A stretch of DNA of 64,000 bases, taken from assembly GCF_003583405.1 (NCBI RefSeq), contig NZ_QXEC01000005.1, positions 62,001 to 126,000 on the forward strand, given 5' to 3'. The stretch's first letter is position 1. Each line of letters begins with the position of its first letter. The DNA comes from Micromonospora radicis. Lineage in GTDB: Bacteria; Actinomycetota; Actinomycetes; Mycobacteriales; Micromonosporaceae. Positions 45,946 to 54,398 of this stretch are shown here, piece after piece. The notes under the pieces are model-generated. The model searched no databases, was not told the origin of the DNA, and saw only the letters and a list, made by a program, of their open reading frames with translations. The position numbers and the translations under genes are program-made.

Positions 45946-46536
45946 TCATGCCTCGGGGCGGTGCCGGTTGATAGCGCGGACGGGCCAGCTCGACAGTCCC
46001 CGAACCCTTGTGGACCCGGTCGGGCTCGGACCGAACCCGGGCGCCCCGGCCGGCGACCCAGTCGGCAGCGACCGGGCGGCGGCCGGGGCCGGGGCGGCGG
46101 CGAAGGCCACGGTGACGATCAGGTCGGCCGCCCCGGCGAGGGTCAGGGTGCGCCACAGCCAGCAGGTGCCGGGCGGCACGGCCAGGCCGTGCCGCCGCCA
46201 CCAGGTCGCCACCGGCACGTCGGCGAGCTTGGCCAGGCATTCGGTACGGGTCCAGCGGGCCCAGAAGTCCGTCGTACCGAAGCGACGGGCCAATGCCGGC
46301 GGCACCTCGGCGGTGACCCGCTCGGCGTCGACGGCCACCCGCCAGCCCGGCACGGGCGGGCCGTACCAGCCGAGGCAGCGTCCGTCGTCGAGGTGGCTGC
46401 GGGTCACCGCGGCGGCCGACTCGGCCGGTGCCGCCACCCGCAGGTGCCGGTGCGCGACCGCGAGCAACGCGGTCACCGGCGACAGTTGGGCGGCGGCGTG
46501 GGCGCGGGGTCGGGCGGGATCAGATCGAGGCGGCAC
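45946..46536 (-). CDS. 4'-phosphopantetheinyl transferase-like protein
   Basis: This 196-residue protein shows the 4'-PPTase superfamily pattern: WRVAVDAERV with the metal-binding Asp70 and Glu72, then FWARWTRTECLAKL with Glu99 and Lys103, corresponding to the W(T/S)xKEA-x-x-K motif. It would transfer phosphopantetheine from CoA to a carrier protein serine, and the ACP of the same operon is the natural substrate. The motif has Thr-Glu-Cys rather than Lys-Glu-Ala, so activity is not certain. GTG 46536 overlaps the reductase end by 17 bases. The C-terminal 50 residues are low complexity and run towards the minisatellite. Confidence 0.7.
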   Translation of the reverse strand: MPPRSDPARPRAHAAAQLSPVTALLAVAHRHLRVAAPAESAAAVTRSHLDDGRCLGWYGPPVPGWRVAVDAERVTAEVPPALARRFGTTDFWARWTRTECLAKLADVPVATWWRRHGLAVPPGTCWLWRTLTLAGAADLIVTVAFAAAPAPAAARSLPTGSPAGAPGFGPSPTGSTRVRGLSSWPVRAINRHRPEA

Positions 46537-47278
46537 CGTCGACCACGATGACCTGGCCGTTGATGTTGGTCTGGTCGCACAGCAGCATCCGCACCACCGG
46601 CAGCACCTCGGCCGGTTCGGTCAGCTGACCGGTCGGGGTACGGCGCACGATCTGGTCGAGCTGGGTCTGACCGAGCACCGCCGACATCTCCGAGGCGAAG
46701 AAGCCGGGTGCCACGGCGTTGACCAGCATCCGCCCACCCAGTTCACGGGCGAGTGAGCGGGTGGCGGCATCCATCCCGCCCTTGGTGGCCGAGTACGCGA
46801 CCAGGCCGGGGAAGCCACGCTGGGCGCAGATCGAGGTGACGTTGACGATCCGGCCGCGCCGGCCCTGGGCGAGCATCCGCCGTACGGCCAGTCGGGTGAG
46901 TTGCAGCGGCGCGGTCAGGTTGGTCTCGATGATCCGGGCCAGGTCGGCGGCGGCGGTGTGTACGTGCAGTGAGTCCTGCCCGACGGCGGCATTGTTCACC
47001 AGGCCGTCGAGCGGACCCAGGCGGTCCTCGGCCGCCCGGACGAAGGCCTGCGCGGCGGCCAGGTCGGTGACGTCGACCGGCCCGACGTGCGTGCGCTCCG
47101 GATGGGCGTCGGCGAGCTTGGCGAGTTCGGGGGTGACGGTACGGGCGAAGGCGGCCACCTTCAGTCCCGCGTCGAGCAGGTCGGTGACGATGGCCAGGCC
47201 CAGGCCGCGGGATCCACCGGAGACGAGCACCACGGTGGACGGTGGGACGGGTCGGACGCGGGTGGCGAGGTCAGACAT
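46520..47278 (-). CDS. Short-chain dehydrogenase/reductase (FabG-like)
   Basis: This 252-residue classical SDR has the cofactor motif SGGSRGLG (20-27), NNAAVG (95-100), catalytic Ser149 and Tyr162/Lys166 in AYSATKGGMDAATRSLA, and a FabG-like C-terminus (NGQVIVVDGAASI). In this operon with an ACP and an AMP-dependent ligase, its likely substrate is a 3-oxoacyl group on the carrier, giving 3-hydroxyacyl-ACP; a free sugar or acid is an alternative. It overlaps the ligase gene by 8 bases and the PPTase-like gene by 17, so all are translationally coupled. Confidence 0.9.
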   Translation of the reverse strand: MSDLATRVRPVPPSTVVLVSGGSRGLGLAIVTDLLDAGLKVAAFARTVTPELAKLADAHPERTHVGPVDVTDLAAAQAFVRAAEDRLGPLDGLVNNAAVGQDSLHVHTAAADLARIIETNLTAPLQLTRLAVRRMLAQGRRGRIVNVTSICAQRGFPGLVAYSATKGGMDAATRSLARELGGRMLVNAVAPGFFASEMSAVLGQTQLDQIVRRTPTGQLTEPAEVLPVVRMLLCDQTNINGQVIVVDGAASI

Positions 47279-48542
47279 CGCTCTTCAGGGTCTCCTTGAC
47301 AGGGATCTCGGGCAGTAGCCGGATCCGGCGGGGTACGGCGTAGTCGGGCAGCCGGTCGGCGCACCAGCGCACCAGGGCGGCCTCGTCGGGCGCGCCGGGC
47401 GGATCCGGCCGCGGCGACGGCGACCCGTGCGCCACCACCTCGGCGACGACCAGGTGGCCGAGCAGCGGAGCACGCCGGGCGGTGACCCGCGCCCAGGCGA
47501 CCCGCGGGTGGGCGGTGAGCACGTCACGGACCCGACCGGCGGAGACCTTGCTACCGCCGACGTTGATCTCGTCGGTGTCGAGCCGGCCGGTGATCAGCAC
47601 CCGGTCACCGACGACCTCCACCCGGTCGCCGGTGCGGACCGGGCCGGTCAGCCCGGCACCGTGGTACGGCGAGGTGACCACCAGCTCGCCGTCGCGTACG
47701 CCGAGGGTGGGCCGGTCCGGTGCCGCCCGGTCGAGCCACTCGACTGGGAAACCGGCCCGCCCGTCGTGCACCACGACGGCCGCACCGACCTCCGAGGAGG
47801 CGTAGATCCAGGAGACCCGGGCGCTCGGGAAGACCTGCCGCAGCCGGTCCAGGATCGCCTGGTCGACCGGCTCGCCGCCGAGGGTGAGCTGGCGCAGCGG
47901 CACCCGGGCGAGCGTGTCGGGATCACGGTGCAGGGCCCGCCGCCAGAACGTCGGCGTCCCCGAGACCGCGTCGACGCCGTGTGCGGCGGCCAGCGCCGGC
48001 CAGTCGTCGAGCTGCTCCGGTTCCACCACCACCAGGTGCTGCCCGGGTTGGGTCAACGACAGCGTCACCACCTGCCACCAGGCGTAGGTGCCGGGGGTGT
48101 ACGGGCACAGCCAGGTCCGGTCGGGTTGCCGGCCCCGCACCGTGGTCAGCGACTCCAGGGTGTGTCCGACGCGCTTGGGACGGCCGGTGGTTCCGGAGGT
48201 CAGCAGCCACAGCCGGCCCGCCTCGGCCCGGCGGGTACGGGTCGGGGCCGCCACCTCGGCCGGACCATCCGCCTCGACCAACGTGAACCCGGTGTCGCGC
48301 AGCTCGTCCCGCATCGCCGGATCGACCCGGCCGGCGGTGGTGATCAGCAGTTCGGTGCCGTACGCCGCGTGGTGGCGGGCGGCGGCCAGCGCGTACCGGG
48401 CGGAGTGCGCGAGCACCACCGCCGGAGCCGGCAGGGTCAGCTCCGGCAGCTCCCGCCAGGACCGGACGCCGCCGGCCGCGACCACCCGGTTGTCGGCACC
48501 GGCCGGCAGCGCCCCGGCCGGGTGGGCGGTGTCGAGGCTCAC
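47271..48542 (-). CDS. AMP-dependent acyl ligase (acyl-ACP/CoA synthetase, ANL family)
   Basis: This 423-residue adenylating enzyme has the P-loop LLTSGTTGRPKRV (113-125), the SWIYASSEVGAAVV region in place of the usual YG(x)TE motif, VRTGDRVEVVGDRVLITGRLD, and a C-terminal Lys (K420 in PVKETLKSDV) matching the catalytic lysine of the family. It is shorter than typical 500-residue members because the N-terminal region is reduced. Beside an ACP, it likely activates a small carboxylic acid and loads it onto that carrier. Its GTG overlaps the ACP stop by 4 bases (GTGA). The acid is unknown. Confidence 0.88.
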   Translation of the reverse strand: MSLDTAHPAGALPAGADNRVVAAGGVRSWRELPELTLPAPAVVLAHSARYALAAARHHAAYGTELLITTAGRVDPAMRDELRDTGFTLVEADGPAEVAAPTRTRRAEAGRLWLLTSGTTGRPKRVGHTLESLTTVRGRQPDRTWLCPYTPGTYAWWQVVTLSLTQPGQHLVVVEPEQLDDWPALAAAHGVDAVSGTPTFWRRALHRDPDTLARVPLRQLTLGGEPVDQAILDRLRQVFPSARVSWIYASSEVGAAVVVHDGRAGFPVEWLDRAAPDRPTLGVRDGELVVTSPYHGAGLTGPVRTGDRVEVVGDRVLITGRLDTDEINVGGSKVSAGRVRDVLTAHPRVAWARVTARRAPLLGHLVVAEVVAHGSPSPRPDPPGAPDEAALVRWCADRLPDYAVPRRIRLLPEIPVKETLKSDV

Positions 48543-48790
48543 TGCCGCTGTAGTTCGGCGAGGAAGTCGAGGACGTCGCCGACGGTGGCGATGCGTCGCA
48601 GCCCGGGGGCGTCGAAGTTGAGCTCCTCCTCCGTCTCGTCCTCCACCCGCAGCGCCAGCTCGGAGAAGTCCAGCGAGCGGAAACCGATCTCCCGCAACTC
48701 CGCGGCGTCGTCGTCGGGCAGCACCTTGCCCTGGTTGGCCATAACCTCACCCATGAGGCCACGAATCCGGGCGCGACTCAATTCCGTCAT
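48539..48790 (-). CDS. Acyl carrier protein
   Basis: This 83-residue carrier protein is acidic and helical, with the phosphopantetheine attachment site in IGFRSLDFSELALRVEDE (Ser39). Arg precedes the serine, where Asp is most common, a variant seen in stand-alone ACPs of sugar-modification clusters. ATG 48790. It is the first gene of a four-gene operon (ACP, ligase, reductase, PPTase-like) and is divergent from pseH with only 36 bases between starts, so the operon and the pse genes are probably co-regulated. Confidence 0.92.
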   Translation of the reverse strand: MTELSRARIRGLMGEVMANQGKVLPDDDAAELREIGFRSLDFSELALRVEDETEEELNFDAPGLRRIATVGDVLDFLAELQRQ

Positions 48791-48826
48791 GCGGCGGAGT
48801 GTACAGCCAGGTGAATCAGAATTAGG

Positions 48827-49378
48827 GTGCCCGGTGGCCGAAGAAACAAGCCGGAAAGCGAGCGGTACGTGCTACGTGACGCCACCGAGGACGACGTTAA
48901 CCTGATGTTGTCCTGGCGTAATCAGGAAATCAATCGACAGGCCAGCAAAACGAGTCATGTCATCACCGCCGACGAGCACGAACGGTGGTGGGCGGCGACC
49001 CGCGACGACCCCGGCCGGCGGGTGCTGACGTACCTGCGCGAGGGGCGACCGTGCGGCGTGGTCACCTTCTTCGACCTGCGGTGGGAGTGTCCGCGCACCG
49101 GCGCGTGGGGGTTCTACCTCGACGCCGAGGGACTGGCCGAACGGGGTGCGACGCTGCCGGCCTGGCTGGGCGTCATGGGGGCTGCGGTGGACTACGCCTT
49201 CGACGTGCTCGAGCTGGACCGACTCGACGGCGAGGTGCTCGCCCACAACACCGTGGTACGCCGGATGAACCGCCGGTTCCGTTTCGTCGAGAGCCCCGGC
49301 ATTCGGCAGGTGCGTGACGGTCGGGAGATCACCGTTGTTCCCATTTCCCTGGACCGGGCGAACCGCCGCCGGCGCTGA
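48827..49378 (+). CDS. pseH: GNAT N-acetyltransferase, PseH-like
   Basis: This protein of up to 183 residues should acylate the 4-amino group of UDP-4-amino-4,6-dideoxy-AltNAc. It begins YVLRDATEDDVNLMLSWRNQ and contains SHVITADEHERWWAA, GVVTFFDLRWECPRTGAWGFYLDAEG and VLAHNTVVRRMNRRFRFVE, the pattern of PseH/RimJ-like GNAT enzymes. GTG 48827 gives the longest form, but TAGGGT overlapping it could be a -10 element, in which case GTG 48869 (VLRDATEDD) is the real start. It opens the plus-strand pse operon. An ACP-linked acyl donor is possible here instead of acetyl-CoA. Confidence 0.88.
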   Translation: MPGGRRNKPESERYVLRDATEDDVNLMLSWRNQEINRQASKTSHVITADEHERWWAATRDDPGRRVLTYLREGRPCGVVTFFDLRWECPRTGAWGFYLDAEGLAERGATLPAWLGVMGAAVDYAFDVLELDRLDGEVLAHNTVVRRMNRRFRFVESPGIRQVRDGREITVVPISLDRANRRRR

Positions 49379-49607
49379 TTGTTCCGACCCTGTCCACGCA
49401 TTGTTCACGCATTGTTCGGCGGTGCGCGTGTCGGGCCGGAGTTCCCCGAAACGGCTCGCCGCCCCCGGCGCCCGGCATTCACCACCCGAGCGGGTCCGGT
49501 TAACCGCGGGGCGTGGGCGTGTTAACCCACCGGCTCTAGCGTTCCCACCCGGCCGGCCGGGTCGCACCACGTCCCGGCGGATCACCGACGAACACGGGAG
49601 CACCACA

Positions 49608-50591
49608 TTGAGCGAGCTGAGCGGAGCGTCGATCCTGGTCACCGGGGCGACGGGTTCCTTCGGCAGGACCTTCCTGCGGCACGTCCTCGCCGAGGCGGAC
49701 CCGGCCCGGGTGGTGGTCTTCTCCCGGGACGAACTCAAGCAGTACGAGTTGCGCCAGCAGCTCGGTGACGACCCCCGGCTGCGCTGGTTCATCGGCGACG
49801 TGCGGGACCGACACCGGCTGACCCGGGCGATGCACGGGGTCGACCACGTGGTGCACGCCGCCGCCCTCAAGCAGGTCGACACCGCCGAGTACAACCCGTC
49901 GGAGTTCATCGCCACCAACATCACCGGCTGCCAGCACGTGGTGGACGCGGCGATCGAGGCCGGCGTACGGAAGGTCATCGCGCTCTCCACCGACAAGGCC
50001 TCCAGCCCGATCAACCTGTACGGGGCGACGAAGCTGGTCGGCGACAAGCTGTTCGTCTCGGCCAACCACTACGCCGCCCAGCACCCCACCCGGTTCGCGG
50101 TGGTGCGCTACGGCAACGTGGTCGGCAGCCGCGGTTCGGTGGTGCCGCTGTTCCGCCGCCTCGCCGCCGAGGGCAGGAGCCTGCCGATCACCGACAAGCG
50201 GATGACCCGCTTCTGGATCACCCTGGACCAGGCCGTGCAGTTCGTCCTGGACTCGTTCGACCAGATGCAGGGCGGCGAGCTGTTCGTGCCACGGATCCCG
50301 AGCATGCGCATCCTCGACCTGGTCGAGGCGGTCGCCCCGGACGCCACCACGCACGAGATCGGGATCCGGCCCGGCGAGAAGCTGCACGAGGAGATGATCG
50401 CCCCGGACGACAGCCGCCGGACGCTGATCGCCAAGGACCGGTTCATCGTGCAGCCGACCATCGCCACCTGGGGCTACCAGCCGCCGCTGGACTGCGAGCC
50501 GGTGCCGGACGGCTTCGCGTACCAGTCGGACACCAACGACGAGTGGCTCAGCGTGCCGCAGCTGCGCGACATGCTCGGCCTGCCGGCGTGA
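49608..50591 (+). CDS. pseB: UDP-N-acetylglucosamine 4,6-dehydratase (inverting)
   Basis: This 327-residue soluble SDR makes UDP-2-acetamido-2,6-dideoxy-beta-L-arabino-hex-4-ulose, the first step to pseudaminic acid. It has VTGATGSFGRTF, FSRDELKQYELR, HAAALKQVDTAEYNP, the STDKASSPINLYGATK active site (S127, Y138, K142) and MTRFWITLDQAV. The start is TTG 49608, supported by GGGAG 8 bases upstream; the open frame continues far upstream but is not protein-like. A 229-base spacer separates it from pseH and contains an 11-base direct repeat (CACGCATTGTT twice). Its stop overlaps the pseC start (GTGA). Confidence 0.95.
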   Translation: MSELSGASILVTGATGSFGRTFLRHVLAEADPARVVVFSRDELKQYELRQQLGDDPRLRWFIGDVRDRHRLTRAMHGVDHVVHAAALKQVDTAEYNPSEFIATNITGCQHVVDAAIEAGVRKVIALSTDKASSPINLYGATKLVGDKLFVSANHYAAQHPTRFAVVRYGNVVGSRGSVVPLFRRLAAEGRSLPITDKRMTRFWITLDQAVQFVLDSFDQMQGGELFVPRIPSMRILDLVEAVAPDATTHEIGIRPGEKLHEEMIAPDDSRRTLIAKDRFIVQPTIATWGYQPPLDCEPVPDGFAYQSDTNDEWLSVPQLRDMLGLPA

Positions 50592-51745
50592 CCTCCTTCC
50601 TGCCGTACGGCCGGCAGTCGGTGACCGACGACGACGTGGCCGCCGTGGTCGCCGCCCTGCGCAGCGACTGGCTCACCACCGGACCGCAGGTCGCCGCCTT
50701 CGAGGCGGACCTCTCCGCCTGGGCCGGCGGGGCCGGGGTGGCGACGGTCTGCAACGGCACCGCGGCCCTGCACGTGGCGTACGCGGCCGCCGGGGTCGGC
50801 CCGGGCGACGAGGTGATCGTGCCGCCGATGACGTTCGTGGCCACCGCGAGCAGCGCCGCGGCCCTGGGTGCGCGGATCGTCTTCGCCGATGTCGAGGAGG
50901 AGACGTTCACCCTCGACCCGGCCGCCGTGTCCGCCGCCACCACCGACCGGACGAAGGTCGTGGCCGCGGTCGACTACGCCGGCCACCCGGCCGACTACGA
51001 CGCCCTGCGGGCCGCGCTACACGGCAGCGACGCGCTGTTGCTCGCCGACGCCGCCCACTCGATCGGGGCCGGCTACCGGGGCCGGCCGGTCGGTTCGCTG
51101 GCCGACCTGACCACCTTCTCGTTCTTCCCCACCAAGAACATGACCACCGCCGAGGGCGGCGCGGTCGCCACCGGCGACCCGCGGCTGCTCACCCGCGCCC
51201 GCCGGTTCCGCAACATCGGCCTGGTCCGGGAACGCGACGAGCTGCGCTGGCCAGACGAGGGCGGCTGGCACCAGGAGGTGCACGACTTCGGGCTGAACTA
51301 CCGGCTGCCCGACGTGCTCTGCGCGCTGGGCCGCAGCCAGTTGCGCCGGCTCGGCGACTTCCTGGCCCGCCGGGCCGAGCTGGTGGCCCGCTACGACGAG
51401 GCCCTCGCCGACCTGCCGGGGGTCCGCACCCCCGGCCGGCGGGACTGGGCGACACCGGCCTGGCACCTCTACCCGATCCGGGTCCTCGACGGGCGCCGCC
51501 GCGAGGTGTACGACCGGATGCGCGCCGCCGGCATCGGAGTACAGGTCAACTACCTCCCGGTGCACTGGCATCCGGCCTTCGCCGACCTCGGCTACCGGCG
51601 GGGCAGCTGCCCGGTGGCCGAGGCGTTCTACGCCCAGCAGTTGTCGCTGCCGCTCTACCCGGGCCTGCGTGACGTCGACCAGGAACGGGTCGTCGACGCG
51701 TTGACCTCGGCGCTGCGCGGCGTGCCGGTGCGGCCCGCCGCCTGA
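50588..51745 (+). CDS. pseC: UDP-4-amino-4,6-dideoxy-N-acetyl-beta-L-altrosamine transaminase
   Basis: This 385-residue DegT/DnrJ/EryC1 aminotransferase uses PLP. PYGRQSVTDDDVAAVVAALRSDWLTTGPQ is the usual PseC beginning in two parts (PYGRQSV and LTTGPQV). Also visible are NGTAALHVAYAAAGV, PPMTFVATASSA, LLADAAHSIGA and the PLP lysine in FFPTKNMTTAEGG (K183). GTG 50588 overlaps the pseB stop by 4 bases, so translation is coupled. It follows the dehydratase in the pathway and in the operon. Confidence 0.95.
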   Translation: MTSFLPYGRQSVTDDDVAAVVAALRSDWLTTGPQVAAFEADLSAWAGGAGVATVCNGTAALHVAYAAAGVGPGDEVIVPPMTFVATASSAAALGARIVFADVEEETFTLDPAAVSAATTDRTKVVAAVDYAGHPADYDALRAALHGSDALLLADAAHSIGAGYRGRPVGSLADLTTFSFFPTKNMTTAEGGAVATGDPRLLTRARRFRNIGLVRERDELRWPDEGGWHQEVHDFGLNYRLPDVLCALGRSQLRRLGDFLARRAELVARYDEALADLPGVRTPGRRDWATPAWHLYPIRVLDGRRREVYDRMRAAGIGVQVNYLPVHWHPAFADLGYRRGSCPVAEAFYAQQLSLPLYPGLRDVDQERVVDALTSALRGVPVRPAA

Positions 51746-51756
51746 AGGGGACGCGG

Positions 51757-52593
51757 ATGCACCACGCGAACCACTTCTACGGTCACGCGCACGTGCTGGC
51801 CCGCTACGCGGGGCTGGGCGACGGGCACCCACCCCGGATCAACGGGTACGTCCAGCACGGCTGGAACATCGGCGACGGCCTCGCGCCCGGGCATCCGTAC
51901 GCCGCCGGTACGCCGAGCCTGCTCTGGTCCGAGCAGACCCGGCGGCGGGCCTGGTCGGTGGGGCGACGCAACGTCACCGTGATCGGCGCCCCGTTCGCCT
52001 ACCTGCTGGCGACGCGTCCCGAGCCACCGCCGACGCAACCCCGAGCGGGCACCATCTGGTACCCGTTCCACGGTTGGGAGGGCCAGCACGTCAGCGGCGA
52101 CCACAAGGAACTGATCGCCCGGATCCGGGACACCGAACCGGGGCCGGTCACCGTCTGCCTCTACTGGCACGAGCACCGGATGCGCCGGGTGCGCCGGCTC
52201 TACGAGAACGCCGGGTTCCGGATCGTCTGCCACGGCTACCGGGGCCACTGGTGGACCGGCACCGACCCCGACTTCCTGGACCGGCAGCTCGCCGAGCTGC
52301 GCCGCCACACCCGGGTCGCGTCCAACCGGCTGACCAGCGCCGTCTTCTACGGCATCGCGGCCGGCTGTGAACCGGCGGTGTACGGCAACCCGATGGTGCT
52401 GGCCGCCGAGGATCCCACCTTCGGCGGCACCGCCCGGATCCGCCGCCAGTGGCCGGAACTGCACGGCGAACAGCTGCACCTGCCCACCGCCGTGGAGATC
52501 GCCCGCGAGGAGCTGGGCATCGACCACCGTCACCCACCCGCCGCGCTGCGCGAACTGCTCGGCTGGGCGGCCCCGCGGAAGGAGACGACGTGA
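51757..52593 (+). CDS. Unassigned protein in the pse operon, candidate nonulosonate glycosyltransferase
   Basis: This 278-residue soluble protein begins MHHANHFYGHAHVLARYAGL and contains INGYVQHGWNIGDG, IWYPFHGWEGQHV, LYWHEHRMRRVRRLYENAGF and SNRLTSAVFYGIAAGC followed by PAVYGNPM. The last segment resembles the donor-binding half of GT-B sugar transferases acting on activated sialic-acid-like sugars. The location between pseC and the cytidylyltransferase is where transferases of CMP-pseudaminate are often found. This is inference; I do not recognise a named family. ATG 51757 with GAAGGGG upstream, 11 bases after pseC, 4-base overlap with the next gene. Confidence 0.65.
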   Translation: MHHANHFYGHAHVLARYAGLGDGHPPRINGYVQHGWNIGDGLAPGHPYAAGTPSLLWSEQTRRRAWSVGRRNVTVIGAPFAYLLATRPEPPPTQPRAGTIWYPFHGWEGQHVSGDHKELIARIRDTEPGPVTVCLYWHEHRMRRVRRLYENAGFRIVCHGYRGHWWTGTDPDFLDRQLAELRRHTRVASNRLTSAVFYGIAAGCEPAVYGNPMVLAAEDPTFGGTARIRRQWPELHGEQLHLPTAVEIAREELGIDHRHPPAALRELLGWAAPRKETT

Positions 52594-54398
52594 CGACCGA
52601 GACGGCGCCGAACGTGGCGCTGCCCGGCGGCGAGATGCCGGGCTGGTCCGACCGGCCCGACGAGGGCGGCAACGCCCCGCTCGCCGAGTTGGTGGCCCGG
52701 CTGGCGCCGGCCGGCGCCCGGGTGCTGCTGGCCGGGCCGCCCGACCCGGCGCTGCTCGACGTGCTGGGCCCGGCCCGGGTCACCTGCCTGGTCCGGGGCT
52801 ACCCGGACGCGGCGGCGCTGGCCGGCCGGGTCACGCAGGTGGTGGTCGCCGGCCCGCAGGGCCTGCCGGCCGGCGAGGAGTACGACCTGGTGATCGCCGC
52901 CGGTGGGCTGGACGCCGTCGAGTCGGTCGAGGGGGTCCGGCTGGGTTGGCACGGGGTGCTGTCCCGGCTGGCCGCGGCGGTCCGCCCGGGTGGCGCGCTG
53001 CTGTTGCGGCTGGACAACCCGCTCGGCGTGCACCGGCTGGTCGCCGCGTCCGGCTGGTACACCGGCCGCGACGACGCGCAGTGGACGGTCGGCGGGGTAC
53101 TCGACGCGACCCGCCCGGCCAACCTGGACCAGCTGCGGGACCGGCTCACCGACGTCGGCCTGCGGGTCGACGTCCGCTACGCCGCCTACCCGCGGCCGGA
53201 GTCGACCACCGTGTTGCTGGCCACCGACCAGTTGACCCGGCCGGGCGGTTGCGGCCTGTTCGACGCGGCGCTGCACCACGCCTGCACCGCCGGGTACGCC
53301 GACCGGTTCGTCCTCGCCGACCCGGCCCGGCTGGCGGTGGACGCGTTGTACGCCGGCCGCGCCGCCGACCTGGCCCCGTCCTGGCTGGTGTACGCCCACC
53401 GGCCGACCGCCGACGGTGCCGCCGCCGACCGGCCCGACCGGCCCGACCGGTGGCCGGTGGCGGTGCTGCCGGCCGGCGGCCCCGGCGGTCCGGTGGTCGC
53501 GGTCGTCGACACCCCGCAGGGCTGGCAGTGGGAACCGCCCCGGGTGCCCCGGTCGGGGCCGGTGCCGGCGCCGTACGCCAGCCGGGAGGTCGCCCGGCGC
53601 GACCCGGCGGCACCGGACGGGCCGGTGCCCGACGGGCGGCTGCTGCGCAGCCTGCTGCTGGACGGCTGCCTGCGTCGCGACACCGCCCGGCTGCGCCGGC
53701 TGCTGCGCGGATACGCCGACTGGCTGGACGCGCAGGCCGACGCCGGCCGGGTCACCGGGGCGGTGGCGCTGGCGGGGGTGGACAACCTGGTCGTCGCCGG
53801 TGACCGCGTCGCGGTCCTCGACCCGAGCTGGCGGGCCGACGACCCGTTCCCGGTCGACGTGGTGCTGGCCCGCGCGTTGTGGCGCTTCGCCGTGGAGCTG
53901 ACCACCGGCGGGTACGCCCACCCGTGGACCTCCACCCTGGACGTGGCCGGGCTGACCGTGGTGCTCGGCGGGGTGGCGGGACGCGACTTCGACCGGACCG
54001 TGGTGGACAGCGCGGTGCGGTGGGAGGCGGTCCTCGCCGCCACGACGCGCGGGGGTGCCGCCGACCCGCGGGCCGATCTCACCGCCAACCCGCGCGCCGT
54101 CACCCCCACCGACCCGCCACCCGGACCGCGTGGCTACCAGCAGCTGCGGGACGCGTGGCTGCGCCAGCGCGAGGAGAACACCCGGCTGACCGCGCTGCTC
54201 AGCTGGACCGAGGAGCTGCTCACCTCCCGGGAGCACGCGCTGCGTCGGGCCGAGGCGAAACTCGACCTGCTCAGCGGGACGCTCGGCTACCGGGCCGCCC
54301 GGCTGGCCAGCTCCCCCGCCCGGCTGGCCCGACGCGGCGCGCGGGCCGTCAAGCGCCGGGCCCGGACCGCCATGTCCCGGAAGGACGGAGCGTCGTGA
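52590..54398 (+). CDS. Two-domain protein: methyltransferase-like N-terminus and kinase-like C-terminus
   Basis: This 602-residue protein lies in the pse operon. Residues 1-210 look like a class I SAM methyltransferase fold with a degenerate motif I (ARVLLAGPPDPALLDVLG) and a later AVRPGGALLLRLDNP segment typical of the family. Residues 350-480 contain RLRRLLRGYADWLDAQA, VDNLVVAGDRVAVLDPSWR and WRFAVELTTGGYAHPW, recalling aminoglycoside-phosphotransferase-like proteins. The end is helical (LRQREENTRLTALLSWTEELL) and finishes basic. No function can be assigned; methylation or phosphorylation of the sugar or glycan is possible. GTG overlaps the previous stop, with AAGGAG upstream. Confidence 0.7.
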   Translation: MTTETAPNVALPGGEMPGWSDRPDEGGNAPLAELVARLAPAGARVLLAGPPDPALLDVLGPARVTCLVRGYPDAAALAGRVTQVVVAGPQGLPAGEEYDLVIAAGGLDAVESVEGVRLGWHGVLSRLAAAVRPGGALLLRLDNPLGVHRLVAASGWYTGRDDAQWTVGGVLDATRPANLDQLRDRLTDVGLRVDVRYAAYPRPESTTVLLATDQLTRPGGCGLFDAALHHACTAGYADRFVLADPARLAVDALYAGRAADLAPSWLVYAHRPTADGAAADRPDRPDRWPVAVLPAGGPGGPVVAVVDTPQGWQWEPPRVPRSGPVPAPYASREVARRDPAAPDGPVPDGRLLRSLLLDGCLRRDTARLRRLLRGYADWLDAQADAGRVTGAVALAGVDNLVVAGDRVAVLDPSWRADDPFPVDVVLARALWRFAVELTTGGYAHPWTSTLDVAGLTVVLGGVAGRDFDRTVVDSAVRWEAVLAATTRGGAADPRADLTANPRAVTPTDPPPGPRGYQQLRDAWLRQREENTRLTALLSWTEELLTSREHALRRAEAKLDLLSGTLGYRAARLASSPARLARRGARAVKRRARTAMSRKDGAS

